Shown: piece after piece, positions 6,476-15,924 of the stretch
How the letters are laid out: each line of letters opens with the position of its first letter
How positions within the stretch are numbered: position 1 is the first letter of the stretch
Assembly: GCA_017453205.1 (NCBI GenBank)
Contig: JAFTKO010000021.1
Span: forward strand, 1-64,000
Source of the DNA: Clostridia bacterium
Lineage (GTDB): Bacteria; Bacillota; Clostridia; Oscillospirales; CAG-272
Length of the DNA: 64,000 nucleotides
Direction of reading: 5' to 3'
Translations under genes and position numbers: made by a program
The notes under the pieces: generated by a model
Seen by the model: the letters and a program-made list of their open reading frames with translations, nothing else
Told to the model about the DNA's origin: nothing
The model's database searches: none

Positions 6476-8971
6476 ATGGGTTCGGTTGCCGGCGTTTGCC
6501 TGTTAGATAATCCCTTTCCGATCGACGGCATTTACGACTACCGTATTCCCGAGGAGCTTGCCGAGGAGATCTGCCCCGGATGCTTTGTGATCGTCCCCTT
6601 TGGCATCGCCAACCAACGCCGCACCGCCTTGGTGCGCGAGATCAAAGACACCTCGCAATACGATGAGCTCAAAGCCGTGCTTTCGGTCTGCCCGGAAAAG
6701 CTGTCTCTGGACGCGGAGATGTTGGGGCTTTGCGACTTTATGAAGTTGCGGACGCTCTGCGCCACGGGGGACGCGGTGCGCGCCATGATACCGGCATCGG
6801 CGCTTTCGCGTTTGGTCACGCTTTATGCACCGGTTCCGGATCAAATACCGCCCGACTCCGACGAACGCCCATCGTCGGATTTGTTCGTATATCGGTATAT
6901 TTGCGAGCGCGGCGAGGTCTCCTTTTCCGCTTTGCGTGAGCATTTCGGCGCGGGTGTAGAGCTTCATTTGCGGCGTCTTGTATCCCATAAGCTTTTGGAA
7001 AAAAGGGTGATCCTCAAGGACGCCTCGGCAGGGCTCACCGAAAAAATATGGCTCCCCGCAAAATCCCCCGAGATCCTCTCGGCACTTGCCGCAGGCGAAG
7101 AAGCTGACGGCGTACGTCTAACCTCCGAAAAACAAAAAGCCGTGCTTGCGGTACTGTCGGAGAACGGTGAGCCTATGACAGCAACCGAGCTCAAGGAACG
7201 TGCAAACGTGACTGATGCCCCGCTCAAGACTCTGCTTTCCAAGGGGATTTTACAAACCGCGAAACGCCGTATTGACCGCAACCCCTATGCAGCCGCAAAA
7301 TTTGTGGGACAAACACCGCTTGATTTGAACGAGGAACAATCCGCGGCGGTCGAAACGCTATCCTCTCTCGCCTTTTCGGGCACGGCAAAAGCCGCTTTGC
7401 TCCACGGTGTCACGGGTAGCGGAAAAACCATCGTCATGACCGCCTTGATCGACCGTCTGTTGGCAAAGGGGCGCGGCGTGATCCTGCTGTTGCCCGAGAT
7501 CGCACTGACACCGCAGTCAGTCTCGATCTTCTGTGCGCGTTATGGAGACCGCGTGGCGGTAATCCACTCGGCACTTTCGGCAGGCGAGCGCTATGACGCC
7601 TACTGCCGCATCAAAAACGGCGATGCGGATGTGGTCATTGGAACCCGGTCGGCGGTCTTTTCCCCTGTGCGCAATCTCGGTGCGATCTTGATCGACGAGG
7701 AACAAGAGCACACCTATAAATCCGACCAAAACCCAAAATACCACGCGCGTGACATTGCGCGCTACCGCTGTGCCTCCAACAACGCACTGATGCTTTTGGC
7801 ATCGGCAACACCGTCGGTGGAAAGCTACCGCAAAGCCAAGGAGGGCGTCTATACGCTCGTTCGTTTGACAAACCGCTTTGGCGGTGCCAAGCTCCCTCGC
7901 GTGGAGATTGCCGACATGCGCCGCGAAGCGCGGGGCGGAAACACCTCCCCGCTCGGCTCCAAGCTGATGGAGGAGCTCTGCCGTGTGACACAAGCCGACG
8001 AACAAGCCGTCCTTTTTCTCAACCGACGCGGCTACAACCATTTTGTCAGTTGTCGCTCCTGCGGTGAGGCAGTCCTCTGCCCGGGCTGTTCGGTGGCAAT
8101 GACCTATCACACCCGCCGCGGCACCTACGCCGAGGGAGACCTTGTTTGCCACTGGTGCGGCAGACGTCAGCCACTCTCCCGCATTTGTCCCAACTGCTCC
8201 TCGGAGCATCTTGCTCGCATGGGATTTGGCACGCAACGCGTAGAGGAAGAGCTGCAAAAGCTCCTACCGTCTGCCAATATTTTACGCATGGACACAGACA
8301 CCACCTCCACAAAATTTGCCTACGATAAAATGCTCGGCGATTTTCGCGCGCATAAATCCGACGTGCTTCTCGGCACACAAATGGTCACCAAGGGACACGA
8401 TTTTCCCAATGTGACGCTGGTCGGCGTGTTGCTTGCCGACGCGTCACTCTATCTTGACGACTACCGTGCATCGGAACGCACCTTTTCGATGCTGACACAG
8501 GTCATCGGCAGAGCGGGACGCGGCGAAAAAGAGGGCATGGCGATCATACAGACCAACAATCCCGACCATGAGATTATCGCTCTTGCCTGTGCGCAAGACT
8601 ATGAGAAATTTTACGAGCGCGAGATCCGTTTGCGTCAGCTTTTGGTATTCCCGCCCTTTTGTGACATTGCACTGTTGACCTTTGTGGGACAACAGGAAAA
8701 CGAGCTTTTTCGAGCAACGGCATCGCTTGCCGAACGGTTACAAAAACTGACCTCGGACGGCAGCGAATACAATGATGTGGCGCTTGTCACCTTTGGACCG
8801 TTTGAGGCACCCGTATACCGTGTGGACAACAAGTACCGCATGCGTATGGTCATCAAATGCAAGCTCAATCGTCGCACGCTTGCGCTGTTTTCCGATCTGC
8901 TCTGCACATTTTATCAAAAGCTGGGGAAAAAGATTACACTCAGCATTGATCTCAATCCGACAAATTTATAA
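6476..8971 (+). CDS. priA: Primosomal helicase PriA
   Basis: The 3'-to-5' helicase that reloads the replisome at stalled forks. The N-terminal fork-binding domain is followed by Walker A GVTGSGKT (near residue 310), a DEEQEHTYK Walker B variant where DEEHD is usual, and a zinc module with paired cysteines CRSCGEAVLCPGC, CHWCG and CPNC (near 530-580). The ATG at 6476 is chosen, 4 bp after rpoZ; a GTG at 6449 inside rpoZ is an alternative that would add nine residues. The whole gene is 831 codons, slightly long. Confidence 0.95.
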   Translation: MGSVAGVCLLDNPFPIDGIYDYRIPEELAEEICPGCFVIVPFGIANQRRTALVREIKDTSQYDELKAVLSVCPEKLSLDAEMLGLCDFMKLRTLCATGDAVRAMIPASALSRLVTLYAPVPDQIPPDSDERPSSDLFVYRYICERGEVSFSALREHFGAGVELHLRRLVSHKLLEKRVILKDASAGLTEKIWLPAKSPEILSALAAGEEADGVRLTSEKQKAVLAVLSENGEPMTATELKERANVTDAPLKTLLSKGILQTAKRRIDRNPYAAAKFVGQTPLDLNEEQSAAVETLSSLAFSGTAKAALLHGVTGSGKTIVMTALIDRLLAKGRGVILLLPEIALTPQSVSIFCARYGDRVAVIHSALSAGERYDAYCRIKNGDADVVIGTRSAVFSPVRNLGAILIDEEQEHTYKSDQNPKYHARDIARYRCASNNALMLLASATPSVESYRKAKEGVYTLVRLTNRFGGAKLPRVEIADMRREARGGNTSPLGSKLMEELCRVTQADEQAVLFLNRRGYNHFVSCRSCGEAVLCPGCSVAMTYHTRRGTYAEGDLVCHWCGRRQPLSRICPNCSSEHLARMGFGTQRVEEELQKLLPSANILRMDTDTTSTKFAYDKMLGDFRAHKSDVLLGTQMVTKGHDFPNVTLVGVLLADASLYLDDYRASERTFSMLTQVIGRAGRGEKEGMAIIQTNNPDHEIIALACAQDYEKFYEREIRLRQLLVFPPFCDIALLTFVGQQENELFRATASLAERLQKLTSDGSEYNDVALVTFGPFEAPVYRVDNKYRMRMVIKCKLNRRTLALFSDLLCTFYQKLGKKITLSIDLNPTNL

Positions 8972-9029
8972 TTTTCATTTTAAAAAGTACACGATCATTC
9001 ACATAAAAACTCAAAACAGGAGAAACACT

Positions 9030-9482
9030 ATGGCTAAACTTAAAATCGTAAAAGTAGGCGACGATGTACTGCGCAAGGTCTGCCGTCCCGTGGAAAAGAT
9101 CACCCCCCGCACGCTGACGCTCCTCGATGACATGATCGAAACCATGCGCGACGCCGACGGTTGCGGTCTTGCTGCACCTCAAGTAGGTATTCTGCGCCGT
9201 ATCGCCGTGGTCGAGGTCGAGCCCGGCAATCCGATCGAGCTCATCAACCCAAAGATCATTGCCTACGCGGGAGAGCAGGAGGAACAGGAGGGCTGTCTTT
9301 CGATCCCCGGACGTTGGGGCATCACCAAGCGTCCCAAGCATGTTACCGTCCGCGCCACCAACCGCAACGGTGAGACCTTTGAGATCAGCGGCAGCGATCT
9401 GCTCGCACGGGCGCTCTGCCACGAGATCGACCATCTTGACGGCAAGCTCTTTACCGATTGTGTTGTGAGGTACGTGGACTGA
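9030..9482 (+). CDS. def: Peptide deformylase
   Basis: Removes the formyl group from nascent N-terminal methionine. All three metal-site motifs are intact: GLAAPQVG (46-53), EGCLS (87-91) and HEIDH (131-135). The product has 150 residues. The ATG follows CAGGAGAAAC; a longer upstream frame reads back into priA and is rejected. The stop overlaps the fmt start by one base, linking formyl removal and formyl addition in one transcript, as in most bacteria. Confidence 0.97.
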   Translation: MAKLKIVKVGDDVLRKVCRPVEKITPRTLTLLDDMIETMRDADGCGLAAPQVGILRRIAVVEVEPGNPIELINPKIIAYAGEQEEQEGCLSIPGRWGITKRPKHVTVRATNRNGETFEISGSDLLARALCHEIDHLDGKLFTDCVVRYVD

Positions 9483-10414
9483 TGCGCATTTTGTTTATGG
9501 GAACCCCCGATTTTGCACTCTTTTCCTTGCGCGCTTTGGTCGAAGCGGGGGAAAACGTCATCGGTGTCATTACACAGCCCGACAAGCCAAAAGGCCGCGG
9601 CTACACGCTCACGCCGCCGCCCGTCAAGGTTTACGCATTGGAACAGAATCTTCCCGTCCTCCAGCCCAACACCCTGCGAGGCGAGGAGTTTGCCGCAACA
9701 CTTGAGAAGCTCGACCCCGAGCTGATCATTGTGGTGGCATACGGCAAGATCCTGCCCGCAAACGTATTGGAGTACCCCAAATATGGGTGCGTCAACGTCC
9801 ATGGCTCGCTACTGCCCGAATACCGCGGCGCCGCGCCTATGCAACGTGCCATCATTGACGGCAAAAAGGAGACGGGAATCACCACCCAGATGATGGACGC
9901 AGGCATCGACACGGGCGATATCCTACTGACCGAAAAGGTCGAGATCACCCCGACCGATAATTTTGAAACCGTGCATGACAAGCTGGGGGCTTGCGGTGCC
10001 TCGGTTCTGCTCCGCACGATCGCCGCATTGCGCGCGGGAACGCTCGTCCGTACCCCGCAAAGCTCCGACCGTGCCACCTACGCCGCAAAGATCGAAAAAA
10101 ACGACTGCGTGATCGACTTTTCCAAGCCCGCTGCCGCTGTACACGATCAGATTCGCGCGCTCTCCCCCATCCCACTCGCCTTTACCCACACTCCCGACGG
10201 CAAAATGCTCAAGGTCATTGCCTCCGAGGTTGCAAACACCTCCGACACTGCCCTCCCCGGCACCGTCCTCTCTTTCGCCGACGGAAAGATTACCGTCGCC
10301 TGTGCTCACGGCGCCGTCTCCCTCCTCTCCGTCCTCCCCGAGGGCAAGAAACGAATGTCCGCCGCAGATTTTATCAACGGCAGAAAAGTAAACATTGGTG
10401 ATGTTTTTTTGTAA
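9482..10414 (+). CDS. fmt: Methionyl-tRNA formyltransferase
   Basis: Formylates initiator Met-tRNA with 10-formyl-THF. The N-terminal Rossmann domain starts MRILFMGTPDFA; the catalytic motif VHGSLLPEYRGAAP lies near residue 110 with TGDIL downstream. The C-terminal OB-like domain is complete at 310 residues. The start is the ATG at 9482 that overlaps the def stop; eight further upstream residues are inside def and not counted. Confidence 0.97.
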   Translation: MRILFMGTPDFALFSLRALVEAGENVIGVITQPDKPKGRGYTLTPPPVKVYALEQNLPVLQPNTLRGEEFAATLEKLDPELIIVVAYGKILPANVLEYPKYGCVNVHGSLLPEYRGAAPMQRAIIDGKKETGITTQMMDAGIDTGDILLTEKVEITPTDNFETVHDKLGACGASVLLRTIAALRAGTLVRTPQSSDRATYAAKIEKNDCVIDFSKPAAAVHDQIRALSPIPLAFTHTPDGKMLKVIASEVANTSDTALPGTVLSFADGKITVACAHGAVSLLSVLPEGKKRMSAADFINGRKVNIGDVFL

Positions 10415-10437
10415 AAGCCTTTTGAAAGGAGCTTGAT

Positions 10438-11142
10438 ATGTTATTTGGTTGGTTTTATTATGATTGGACAATACTGATCGTATTGCCCGCAATGCTGTTT
10501 GCATTTTTGGCACAGATCAAAGTCAAATCCACATTTGACAAATACAGCCGCGAAACAACACATACCGGTATGACCGCCGCGGAAGCGGCACGTAAAATGT
10601 TGGACAGAAACGGTCTTTACGATGTTGAAATCTCACAAGTTCCCGGTAGCCTTTCCGACCACTATGACCCTCGCAACCGAACCCTTTATCTATCACAATC
10701 CGTCTTTGCTTCACGAAGCACAGCGGCAATCGGAGTTGCTTGCCATGAGGCAGGTCATGCACTCCAGCATGCACAAGGGTATGCCCCGCTCAAAGCGCGT
10801 ATGTCTATCATTCCCATTTGCAACATCGGCTCCTACGCCGCTTTCCCCCTCTTTTTTATCGGTCTGCTGTTTGCGGGCAATTTCGGCTACATTTTTATGG
10901 TCGCCGGAATCGCTTGCTTCTCTCTTGCAACACTGTTTCAATTGATCACTCTTCCGGTTGAATTTAATGCTTCACGCCGCGCCATGGAGGGAATGCAAGA
11001 CTGCGGTCTGCTTTATGACGACGAGCTGAACAGCGCACGCAAAGTGCTTTCCGCGGCGGCAATGACCTATGTTGCGGCACTGGCGACCTCGCTCTTGTCA
11101 CTGTTGCGCTTGATCGTAATTGCCAACAACCGAAGAAACTGA
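10438..11142 (+). CDS. YugP-family zinc metallopeptidase, membrane
   Basis: A 234-residue membrane protein of the YugP type. Residues 11-28 form a first membrane segment; the zinc motif HEAGH is at 103-107 in a context typical of the family (VACHEAGHALQHA); two or three further hydrophobic segments follow at about 125-170 and 205-228. The family is predicted to be a zinc protease at the membrane with unknown substrates. A good TTTTGAAAGGAGC site lies 7 bp before ATG. It sits between fmt and rsmB, a position also used in other Clostridia. Confidence 0.88.
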   Translation: MLFGWFYYDWTILIVLPAMLFAFLAQIKVKSTFDKYSRETTHTGMTAAEAARKMLDRNGLYDVEISQVPGSLSDHYDPRNRTLYLSQSVFASRSTAAIGVACHEAGHALQHAQGYAPLKARMSIIPICNIGSYAAFPLFFIGLLFAGNFGYIFMVAGIACFSLATLFQLITLPVEFNASRRAMEGMQDCGLLYDDELNSARKVLSAAAMTYVAALATSLLSLLRLIVIANNRRN

Positions 11143-11174
11143 CATCCGTATCCACAAAATCATTTAAAGTTTTT

Positions 11175-11233
11175 GGAAGAGGGTATGTCGGGAAGAGCGT
11201 AAAAAGCGCGCCCCGACATACAACATAAAAATT
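11175..11233 (+). promoter_or_regulatory. SD-hairpin-linker leader of rsmB
   Basis: GGAAGAGG (11175-11182) resembles a Shine-Dalgarno sequence but lies 50 nt before the ATG. Between them GTATGTCGGG (11183-11192) pairs perfectly with CCCGACATAC (11212-11221). The 12-nt A-rich linker to the ATG has no Shine-Dalgarno. If the hairpin folds, the purine tract would sit about 12 nt from the ATG. It is one of a family of such leaders in this window. Confidence 0.6.
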
Positions 11234-12511
11234 ATGACAAATATTCGATCGATCGCGCTTACCGTGCTGAACAAATGCACGCAAGCCGAACAGTATTCCA
11301 ACATTGCGCTTGACACTGCCTTAAAGCGGAATACGCTCTCGCCCGCCGACCGAGGTCTTTTAACGGCACTTGTTTACGGGACGTTGGAGCGACTTTTGAC
11401 ATTAGATTATTGGATCGCCGCACTGTCCTCACGCCCAGTGGACGATATCGATCCCGAAACGCACAACCTATTGCGCATAGGGCTGTTTCAGTTGGCATAT
11501 CTCGACCGTGTACCCGACCATGCGGCAGTCAACGAAACCGTCGCACTGGCACCCAAACGCACCCGTGGATTCGTCAATGCCCTTCTGCGCGCCTATTTGC
11601 GTGCCAACAAGCAGATTCCCTTCCCCGACATACACAATGATCCCATTACCTATCTGTCGGCTCGCTACTCTTTTTTGCCCGAGATCTGCAAAACATTTGT
11701 CGATATTTACGGTGTTGAACGCACCGAAAGTCTGTTGTCGGCATTTTGTGTACAACCGCCCGTAACGTTGCGCGTCAATACGTTGCGCACCACACGCGAC
11801 CATCTTTTCAAAACGTTGGTCGAGCAAGGCTTTGATGCCGCCGTTGCTGACGAATGCCCCCACGGCATTATGATTAGCGGCAACGCGCCCGTCCCCGCAT
11901 TACCCGGTTTTTCCGACGGTCACTTTTTTGTACAAGATGAAGCGTCTCAGCTTTGTGTGGAGGCGCTTGACGCGAAAGCCGGAATGTCTGTGATCGACGT
12001 TTGTGCCTGTCCCGGCTCCAAATCCTTTGGCGCGGCGGCAGACATGGAAAACCGCGGACGTCTTGTTTGTTGCGATCTGCATAAAAACAAATTATCTTTG
12101 GTAGAAAGCGGTGCCGCACGGCTCGGCATTTCGATCATCGAAACTGAGACACGTGATGCACGCGATCCCAACCCCGCATGGGTAGGCGCCTTTCACCGTG
12201 TGCTTTGTGATGTTCCATGCTCCGGCTTTGGGGTGTTTGCCAAAAAGCCCGAGTTGCGGTATAAGGATCCCACAAAAAGTGCGGCGCTTCCCGATATCCA
12301 ACTGGCGATTCTTGAAAATGCCTCGACCTATTTAAAAGCGGGAGGCATACTGGTTTACTCGACCTGTACACTGCTCCCGACGGAAAATGAAGAGAATGTC
12401 AACCGCTTTTTACAATCGCACCCCGCGTTCTCGCTTTTGCGCGAGCGCACATTGACCCCCGATGTCGACGGCACCGACGGCTTTTATTTTGCAGTATTGC
12501 AAAAACAATGA
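11234..12511 (+). CDS. rsmB: 16S rRNA m5C967 methyltransferase
   Basis: Methylates C967 of 16S rRNA. The N-terminal NusB-like helical domain (1-130) is followed by a SAM methyltransferase domain with VCACPGSKSF (SAM loop), DVPCSGFG carrying a catalytic cysteine and STCTLLPTENE. Length is 425 residues, normal for the family. There is no Shine-Dalgarno immediately upstream; instead a hairpin separates a purine tract from the start. It is followed by rlmN, as in many Firmicutes. Confidence 0.95.
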   Translation: MTNIRSIALTVLNKCTQAEQYSNIALDTALKRNTLSPADRGLLTALVYGTLERLLTLDYWIAALSSRPVDDIDPETHNLLRIGLFQLAYLDRVPDHAAVNETVALAPKRTRGFVNALLRAYLRANKQIPFPDIHNDPITYLSARYSFLPEICKTFVDIYGVERTESLLSAFCVQPPVTLRVNTLRTTRDHLFKTLVEQGFDAAVADECPHGIMISGNAPVPALPGFSDGHFFVQDEASQLCVEALDAKAGMSVIDVCACPGSKSFGAAADMENRGRLVCCDLHKNKLSLVESGAARLGISIIETETRDARDPNPAWVGAFHRVLCDVPCSGFGVFAKKPELRYKDPTKSAALPDIQLAILENASTYLKAGGILVYSTCTLLPTENEENVNRFLQSHPAFSLLRERTLTPDVDGTDGFYFAVLQKQ

Positions 12512-12576
12512 TTTCATTTTTTTAACACTCATTTTTTGAAACATTCCGACACAAACTGAAAAAGGAGACAAATGCT

Positions 12577-13650
12577 ATGGAAACAGTCTCAAAGCGAGAA
12601 TTGTTATCACTTGAGCTTTTTGAGCTTGAGGAATGGTTGCTTTCGGCGGGGGAAGCGAAATACCGCGCAAAGCAGCTTTTTCCACAGCTTCACAAAGGGC
12701 TTTCTCCGGATGAGATGACAAATCTCGGCAAACGACTGCAACAAAAACTGCGGGACGCCTTCGTGTGGCACTTACCTGCGGTGGAACGGAAGCTCGTCTC
12801 CAAAATCGACGGAACGGTCAAATACCTGTTCTCCCTTGCCGACGGCAATTGCGTGGAAAGCGTGGTCATGCGTTACGAACACGGCAACACCATTTGCATC
12901 TCGTCACAGGTCGGTTGTCGAATGGGGTGCAAATTCTGCGCGTCCACCATTGGGGGACGGGTACGTGACCTTTCGTCGGGCGAACTGCTCGGGCAGGTCA
13001 TTGCCGCCCAAAAGGATTTGGGGGAGCGCATCTCCAATATTGTGATGATGGGCATCGGCGAGCCGTTGGACAACTATGACAACGTGCTCAAATTTCTGCG
13101 TTTGGTCAACTGTGAGGATGGCATCAACATCGGATACCGTCATATCTCACTCTCAACCTGTGGGCTTGTGGATAAAATCGAACGCTTGATGGAGGAAAAC
13201 CTCCCCATCACGCTCTCGATCTCTCTGCATGCCCCCGATGACGAAACACGCTCCGCCATCATGCCCATCAACAAAAAGTATGGTGTGGATGCGCTCCTTG
13301 ACGCCTGCCGCGCCTATTTTGCAAAAACGGGACGGCGCATCTCTTTTGAATACACCCTCATTGCAGGAAAGAACGACTCTGCGGAAAACGCATTGAAATT
13401 GGCGCGGGTGCTCAACGCAAAGTTGCGTTCCCGTACCGAGACCATGCCCATCCATGTCAATCTCATTCCCGTGAACGAGGTCAGCGAAACCGAATTTAAA
13501 CGCTCTTCAAAAGATGCCGTCCTCAAGTTTGCCAAGGTTCTCGAATCCAAAGGCATCCGCGCTACCGTCCGCCGCAAGCTCGGCTCCGACATTAACGCCT
13601 CCTGCGGACAACTGAGACGGGAAAAGATTTTATCCGAGCCTTCTTTTTAA
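12577..13650 (+). CDS. rlmN: 23S rRNA/tRNA adenine C2 methyltransferase
   Basis: A radical-SAM enzyme that methylates A2503 of 23S rRNA and A37 of some tRNAs. The cluster cysteines are Cys114, Cys118 and Cys121 in GCRMGCKFCAS; the C-terminal cysteine for the methyl-transfer intermediate is in NASCGQLR near residue 345. At 357 residues it is full length. AAAAAGGAGA precedes the ATG. In B. subtilis the next genes are prpC and prkC; here only a PASTA protein follows. Confidence 0.97.
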   Translation: METVSKRELLSLELFELEEWLLSAGEAKYRAKQLFPQLHKGLSPDEMTNLGKRLQQKLRDAFVWHLPAVERKLVSKIDGTVKYLFSLADGNCVESVVMRYEHGNTICISSQVGCRMGCKFCASTIGGRVRDLSSGELLGQVIAAQKDLGERISNIVMMGIGEPLDNYDNVLKFLRLVNCEDGINIGYRHISLSTCGLVDKIERLMEENLPITLSISLHAPDDETRSAIMPINKKYGVDALLDACRAYFAKTGRRISFEYTLIAGKNDSAENALKLARVLNAKLRSRTETMPIHVNLIPVNEVSETEFKRSSKDAVLKFAKVLESKGIRATVRRKLGSDINASCGQLRREKILSEPSF

Positions 13651-13745
13651 GAAAGCTCCCACCCCAAAAAGCGCCGACATCATCCCGTTTGACTTTTTTA
13701 CAGATGGATCCATTACATATCTTTCGGTGGAGGCGATCTGTTTTT

Positions 13746-14483
13746 ATGAAAAAACGCTTACGTCTATGGCGCTTTGCCGCGTTATTTGCGCTGTTGGCGG
13801 TGCTTTGCACGGGATGGATCCTATTTGACGATCTGTTTGATCCCTTTGGCGCAAAAGCCGTTTCTGTGGAGATCCCCGACTTGCGCGGTCAAAGCATCGA
13901 GACTGCGGAGCTCGCCGATTGGATCGACATTGAGACCGAATACCGCTATGATGCCGACACCCCCGCGGGAACCATCCTCACACAAACTCCCGCGGCGGGC
14001 AGTTGGCGCAAGCTCACCGCACAAAATCCCCGCTGTACGATCTCTTTGACCGTCAGCCTCGGTGAGGAATCAATCACGCTCCCCGACGTCGTGGGGCATG
14101 ACGCTCGGGAAACCGTTACGGCATTGCGCGAACAGGGCTTTACGGTTGAAACGGTTACAAAAGAAAGCACCTATGACGAGGGAACGATCCTTTCCACCCA
14201 ACCGCCCGGGGGAACGGTGCTCCCCAAGGGCGGCAACGTGGTGCTGACCGTCAGCGCAGGAATACCGACCAAAACAGTAACGGTTCCCAATCTGATCGGG
14301 CTTTCCCGCAGTGATGCGTTAGTCAAGCTTTGGACATCACAGCTTTCTGTGGGTGAGGTGATCGAAGCAGACTCCGATGAGCCCTCGGGAACCGTGATCC
14401 GCCAAAGCCATCAAGCCGGCACGCTTGTCATCGCAGGCACAAAAATTACGGTGTATATCAGCCGCGAATATTATGAAGAATAA
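13746..14483 (+). CDS. Membrane-anchored PASTA-domain protein lacking a kinase
   Basis: A 245-residue protein with a short basic cytoplasmic start (KKRLRLWR), a membrane segment at about 10-28, then three PASTA repeats outside the cell, beginning near residues 39, 108 and 177 (IPDLRG, LPDVVG, VPNLIG). PASTA repeats bind muropeptides or beta-lactams in Ser/Thr kinases such as PrkC. Here it occupies the prkC locus between rlmN and rsgA, but no kinase domain and no prpC phosphatase are present. The ATG at 13746 follows GGAGG; a TTG at 13689 is less likely. It could be a sensor remnant or a cell-wall localisation factor. Confidence 0.85.
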   Translation: MKKRLRLWRFAALFALLAVLCTGWILFDDLFDPFGAKAVSVEIPDLRGQSIETAELADWIDIETEYRYDADTPAGTILTQTPAAGSWRKLTAQNPRCTISLTVSLGEESITLPDVVGHDARETVTALREQGFTVETVTKESTYDEGTILSTQPPGGTVLPKGGNVVLTVSAGIPTKTVTVPNLIGLSRSDALVKLWTSQLSVGEVIEADSDEPSGTVIRQSHQAGTLVIAGTKITVYISREYYEE

Positions 14484-14531
14484 TAGATCAATTCACTTTT
14501 AATACCGATAAAAAATTTCGGTTATAGTTTT

Positions 14532-14582
14532 GGAAAGGGGTGTGGGGGAAGCTTCTTTAAAGCCTCCCCCACCAAAAAACAA
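14532..14582 (+). promoter_or_regulatory. SD-hairpin-linker leader of rsgA
   Basis: GGAAAGGGG (14532-14540) is followed by a stem GTGGGGG/CCCCCAC (14542-14548 with 14566-14572, extended inside by AGC/GCCT pairs) and then a 10-nt linker of A and C to the ATG at 14583. There is no Shine-Dalgarno at the usual distance. It shares the architecture of the rsmB, maf, spoIIGA and recF leaders. Confidence 0.62.
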
Positions 14583-15584
14583 ATGACCTATACTGGATAC
14601 GGACGGGTTACCAAAGGCGTGGGCGGATTGTTTACGGTACGGCTGTTTAATAACGGCTCGCGCCTACATAGTGAAAGCAGCACCCCCATGCCTTTGGACG
14701 GACATACGGTGTTTGCGCGCGGGCGCGGGGTACTGCACAAAAAAGGCGCGCTCCTTGTGGGCGACTTGGTGGAGGTCTCTTACGATCGCACCTCGTTTGT
14801 CGAAGAAAGCGGAACGGTCGTTCCCTCCCCCGACGGCAGCGGAATTTCGATCGACCGTGTTTGTGACCGTACCTGTGCACTGATCCGCCCGCCGATGGCA
14901 AACTTGGATATTCTGTTTGTCACGCTTGCCGCCGCCTCGCCCGATCCCGTATTGGAAACCGTCGACAAGCTGATTTCAATTGCCGAGTTCAACCATATCG
15001 AGCCTGTCATCGTCATCACCAAAAGCGACCTCGCTCCCGCCTATGCCGAAGAGCTGGAAAAGCTCTACCGCAACGCAGGCTTTGACGCCTTTCGTGCGGG
15101 CTTTGACACTGAGGACGAAAAACGGGCGCTGAAAGAATATATCAACCGCATCCCCGATGGTAAGATCGCCGCATTTTCGGGTGCGTCGGGGGTCGGAAAA
15201 TCGACCATGCTCAATACGCTCTTTCCCGCTCTGAACCTTGAAACGGGTGAGATCAGCCACCGCATCGAGCGCGGAAAAAACACCACCCGTTGCGTCGAGC
15301 TCTACCCCCTTTCCGACAAGCCCGATTGCAGTTTTTTGGCAGATACCCCGGGCTTTACCATGCTTGATTTTGAGCGGTTCGACTTTTTTGAAAAGGACGA
15401 CCTCCCCTTGACCTTTCGCGAGTTCGTCCCGCTCATCGGCTTTTGTCGCTACACCAAGTGCTCACACACCAAGGAACAAGGCTGTGCCATCATCGACGCC
15501 GTGCGCGAGGGCTCCATTGCTCCTTCCCGCCACCAAAGCTTTGTGGCTCTGTATGATATTTTAAAAAAGAAAACAAAATGGTAA
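14583..15584 (+). CDS. rsgA: Ribosome small-subunit GTPase RsgA
   Basis: A late 30S assembly GTPase. Domain order is an N-terminal OB fold (to about 90), a circularly permuted GTPase with TKSDL (G4), GASGVGKST (G1, near 200) and DTPGF (G3), and a C-terminal zinc site C-x4-C-x-H-x5-C in CRYTKCSHTKEQGC. Length is 333 residues, slightly more than usual. It ends the long plus-strand run; rpe and thiN, its usual partners, do not follow. Its leader has the unusual SD-hairpin arrangement. Confidence 0.95.
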   Translation: MTYTGYGRVTKGVGGLFTVRLFNNGSRLHSESSTPMPLDGHTVFARGRGVLHKKGALLVGDLVEVSYDRTSFVEESGTVVPSPDGSGISIDRVCDRTCALIRPPMANLDILFVTLAAASPDPVLETVDKLISIAEFNHIEPVIVITKSDLAPAYAEELEKLYRNAGFDAFRAGFDTEDEKRALKEYINRIPDGKIAAFSGASGVGKSTMLNTLFPALNLETGEISHRIERGKNTTRCVELYPLSDKPDCSFLADTPGFTMLDFERFDFFEKDDLPLTFREFVPLIGFCRYTKCSHTKEQGCAIIDAVREGSIAPSRHQSFVALYDILKKKTKW

Positions 15585-15924
15585 AATAAATATTTTTGTG
15601 GGAACCCTTTTTCAAAAGGGTTCCCACACCCTCTCAAAACTTTGAACGCATTTTTTAGAAATAAATTTTAAAATTTGTATGTTTTACCCATTCAATAGCT
15701 CCCGCAAAGCATTACACCTTCTCCGTTGGAGAAGACGGTTATCACCGCTCAAAATGCTCCACAAAGTAACTTTTCGTTGGAACAGGGATATTTGCTTAAC
15801 TTTACACAGAAGAAAGTTATGATGAAAAAAGGTTTCCCCATACCCCTTTCAAAAACTTTTACAGCATTGATTTTAAGGAACCGCAAACATCGCGGTTTCT
15901 TCTTTTATTTATGTGCAACGTCCC
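15585..15924. repeat. Composite dispersed repeat, copy 1
   Basis: This gap of about 340 bases holds no gene. It contains the rsgA hairpin, then a segment (15693-15788) beginning CAATAGCTCCCGCAAA, with an internal hairpin CTTCTCC/GGAGAAG, and a second half-copy of the hairpin-family head near 15822-15865. The same segment recurs at 17484, 37354 and 39978, always next to a hairpin-family copy in the same relative orientation. Confidence 0.7.
15597..15640. terminator. 15-bp perfect hairpin after rsgA, dispersed family
   Basis: TGTGGGAACCCTTTT (15597-15611) pairs perfectly with 15614-15628. Read on the minus strand it is preceded by GTTTTGAGAGGG, the conserved head of the dispersed hairpin family. 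It probably terminates the rsgA transcript. Confidence 0.6.

Noticed and set aside
8772..9029. 86-codon extension of def into priA
   Set aside because: The peptide deformylase family begins at MAKLKIVKVG, behind a good ribosome site.
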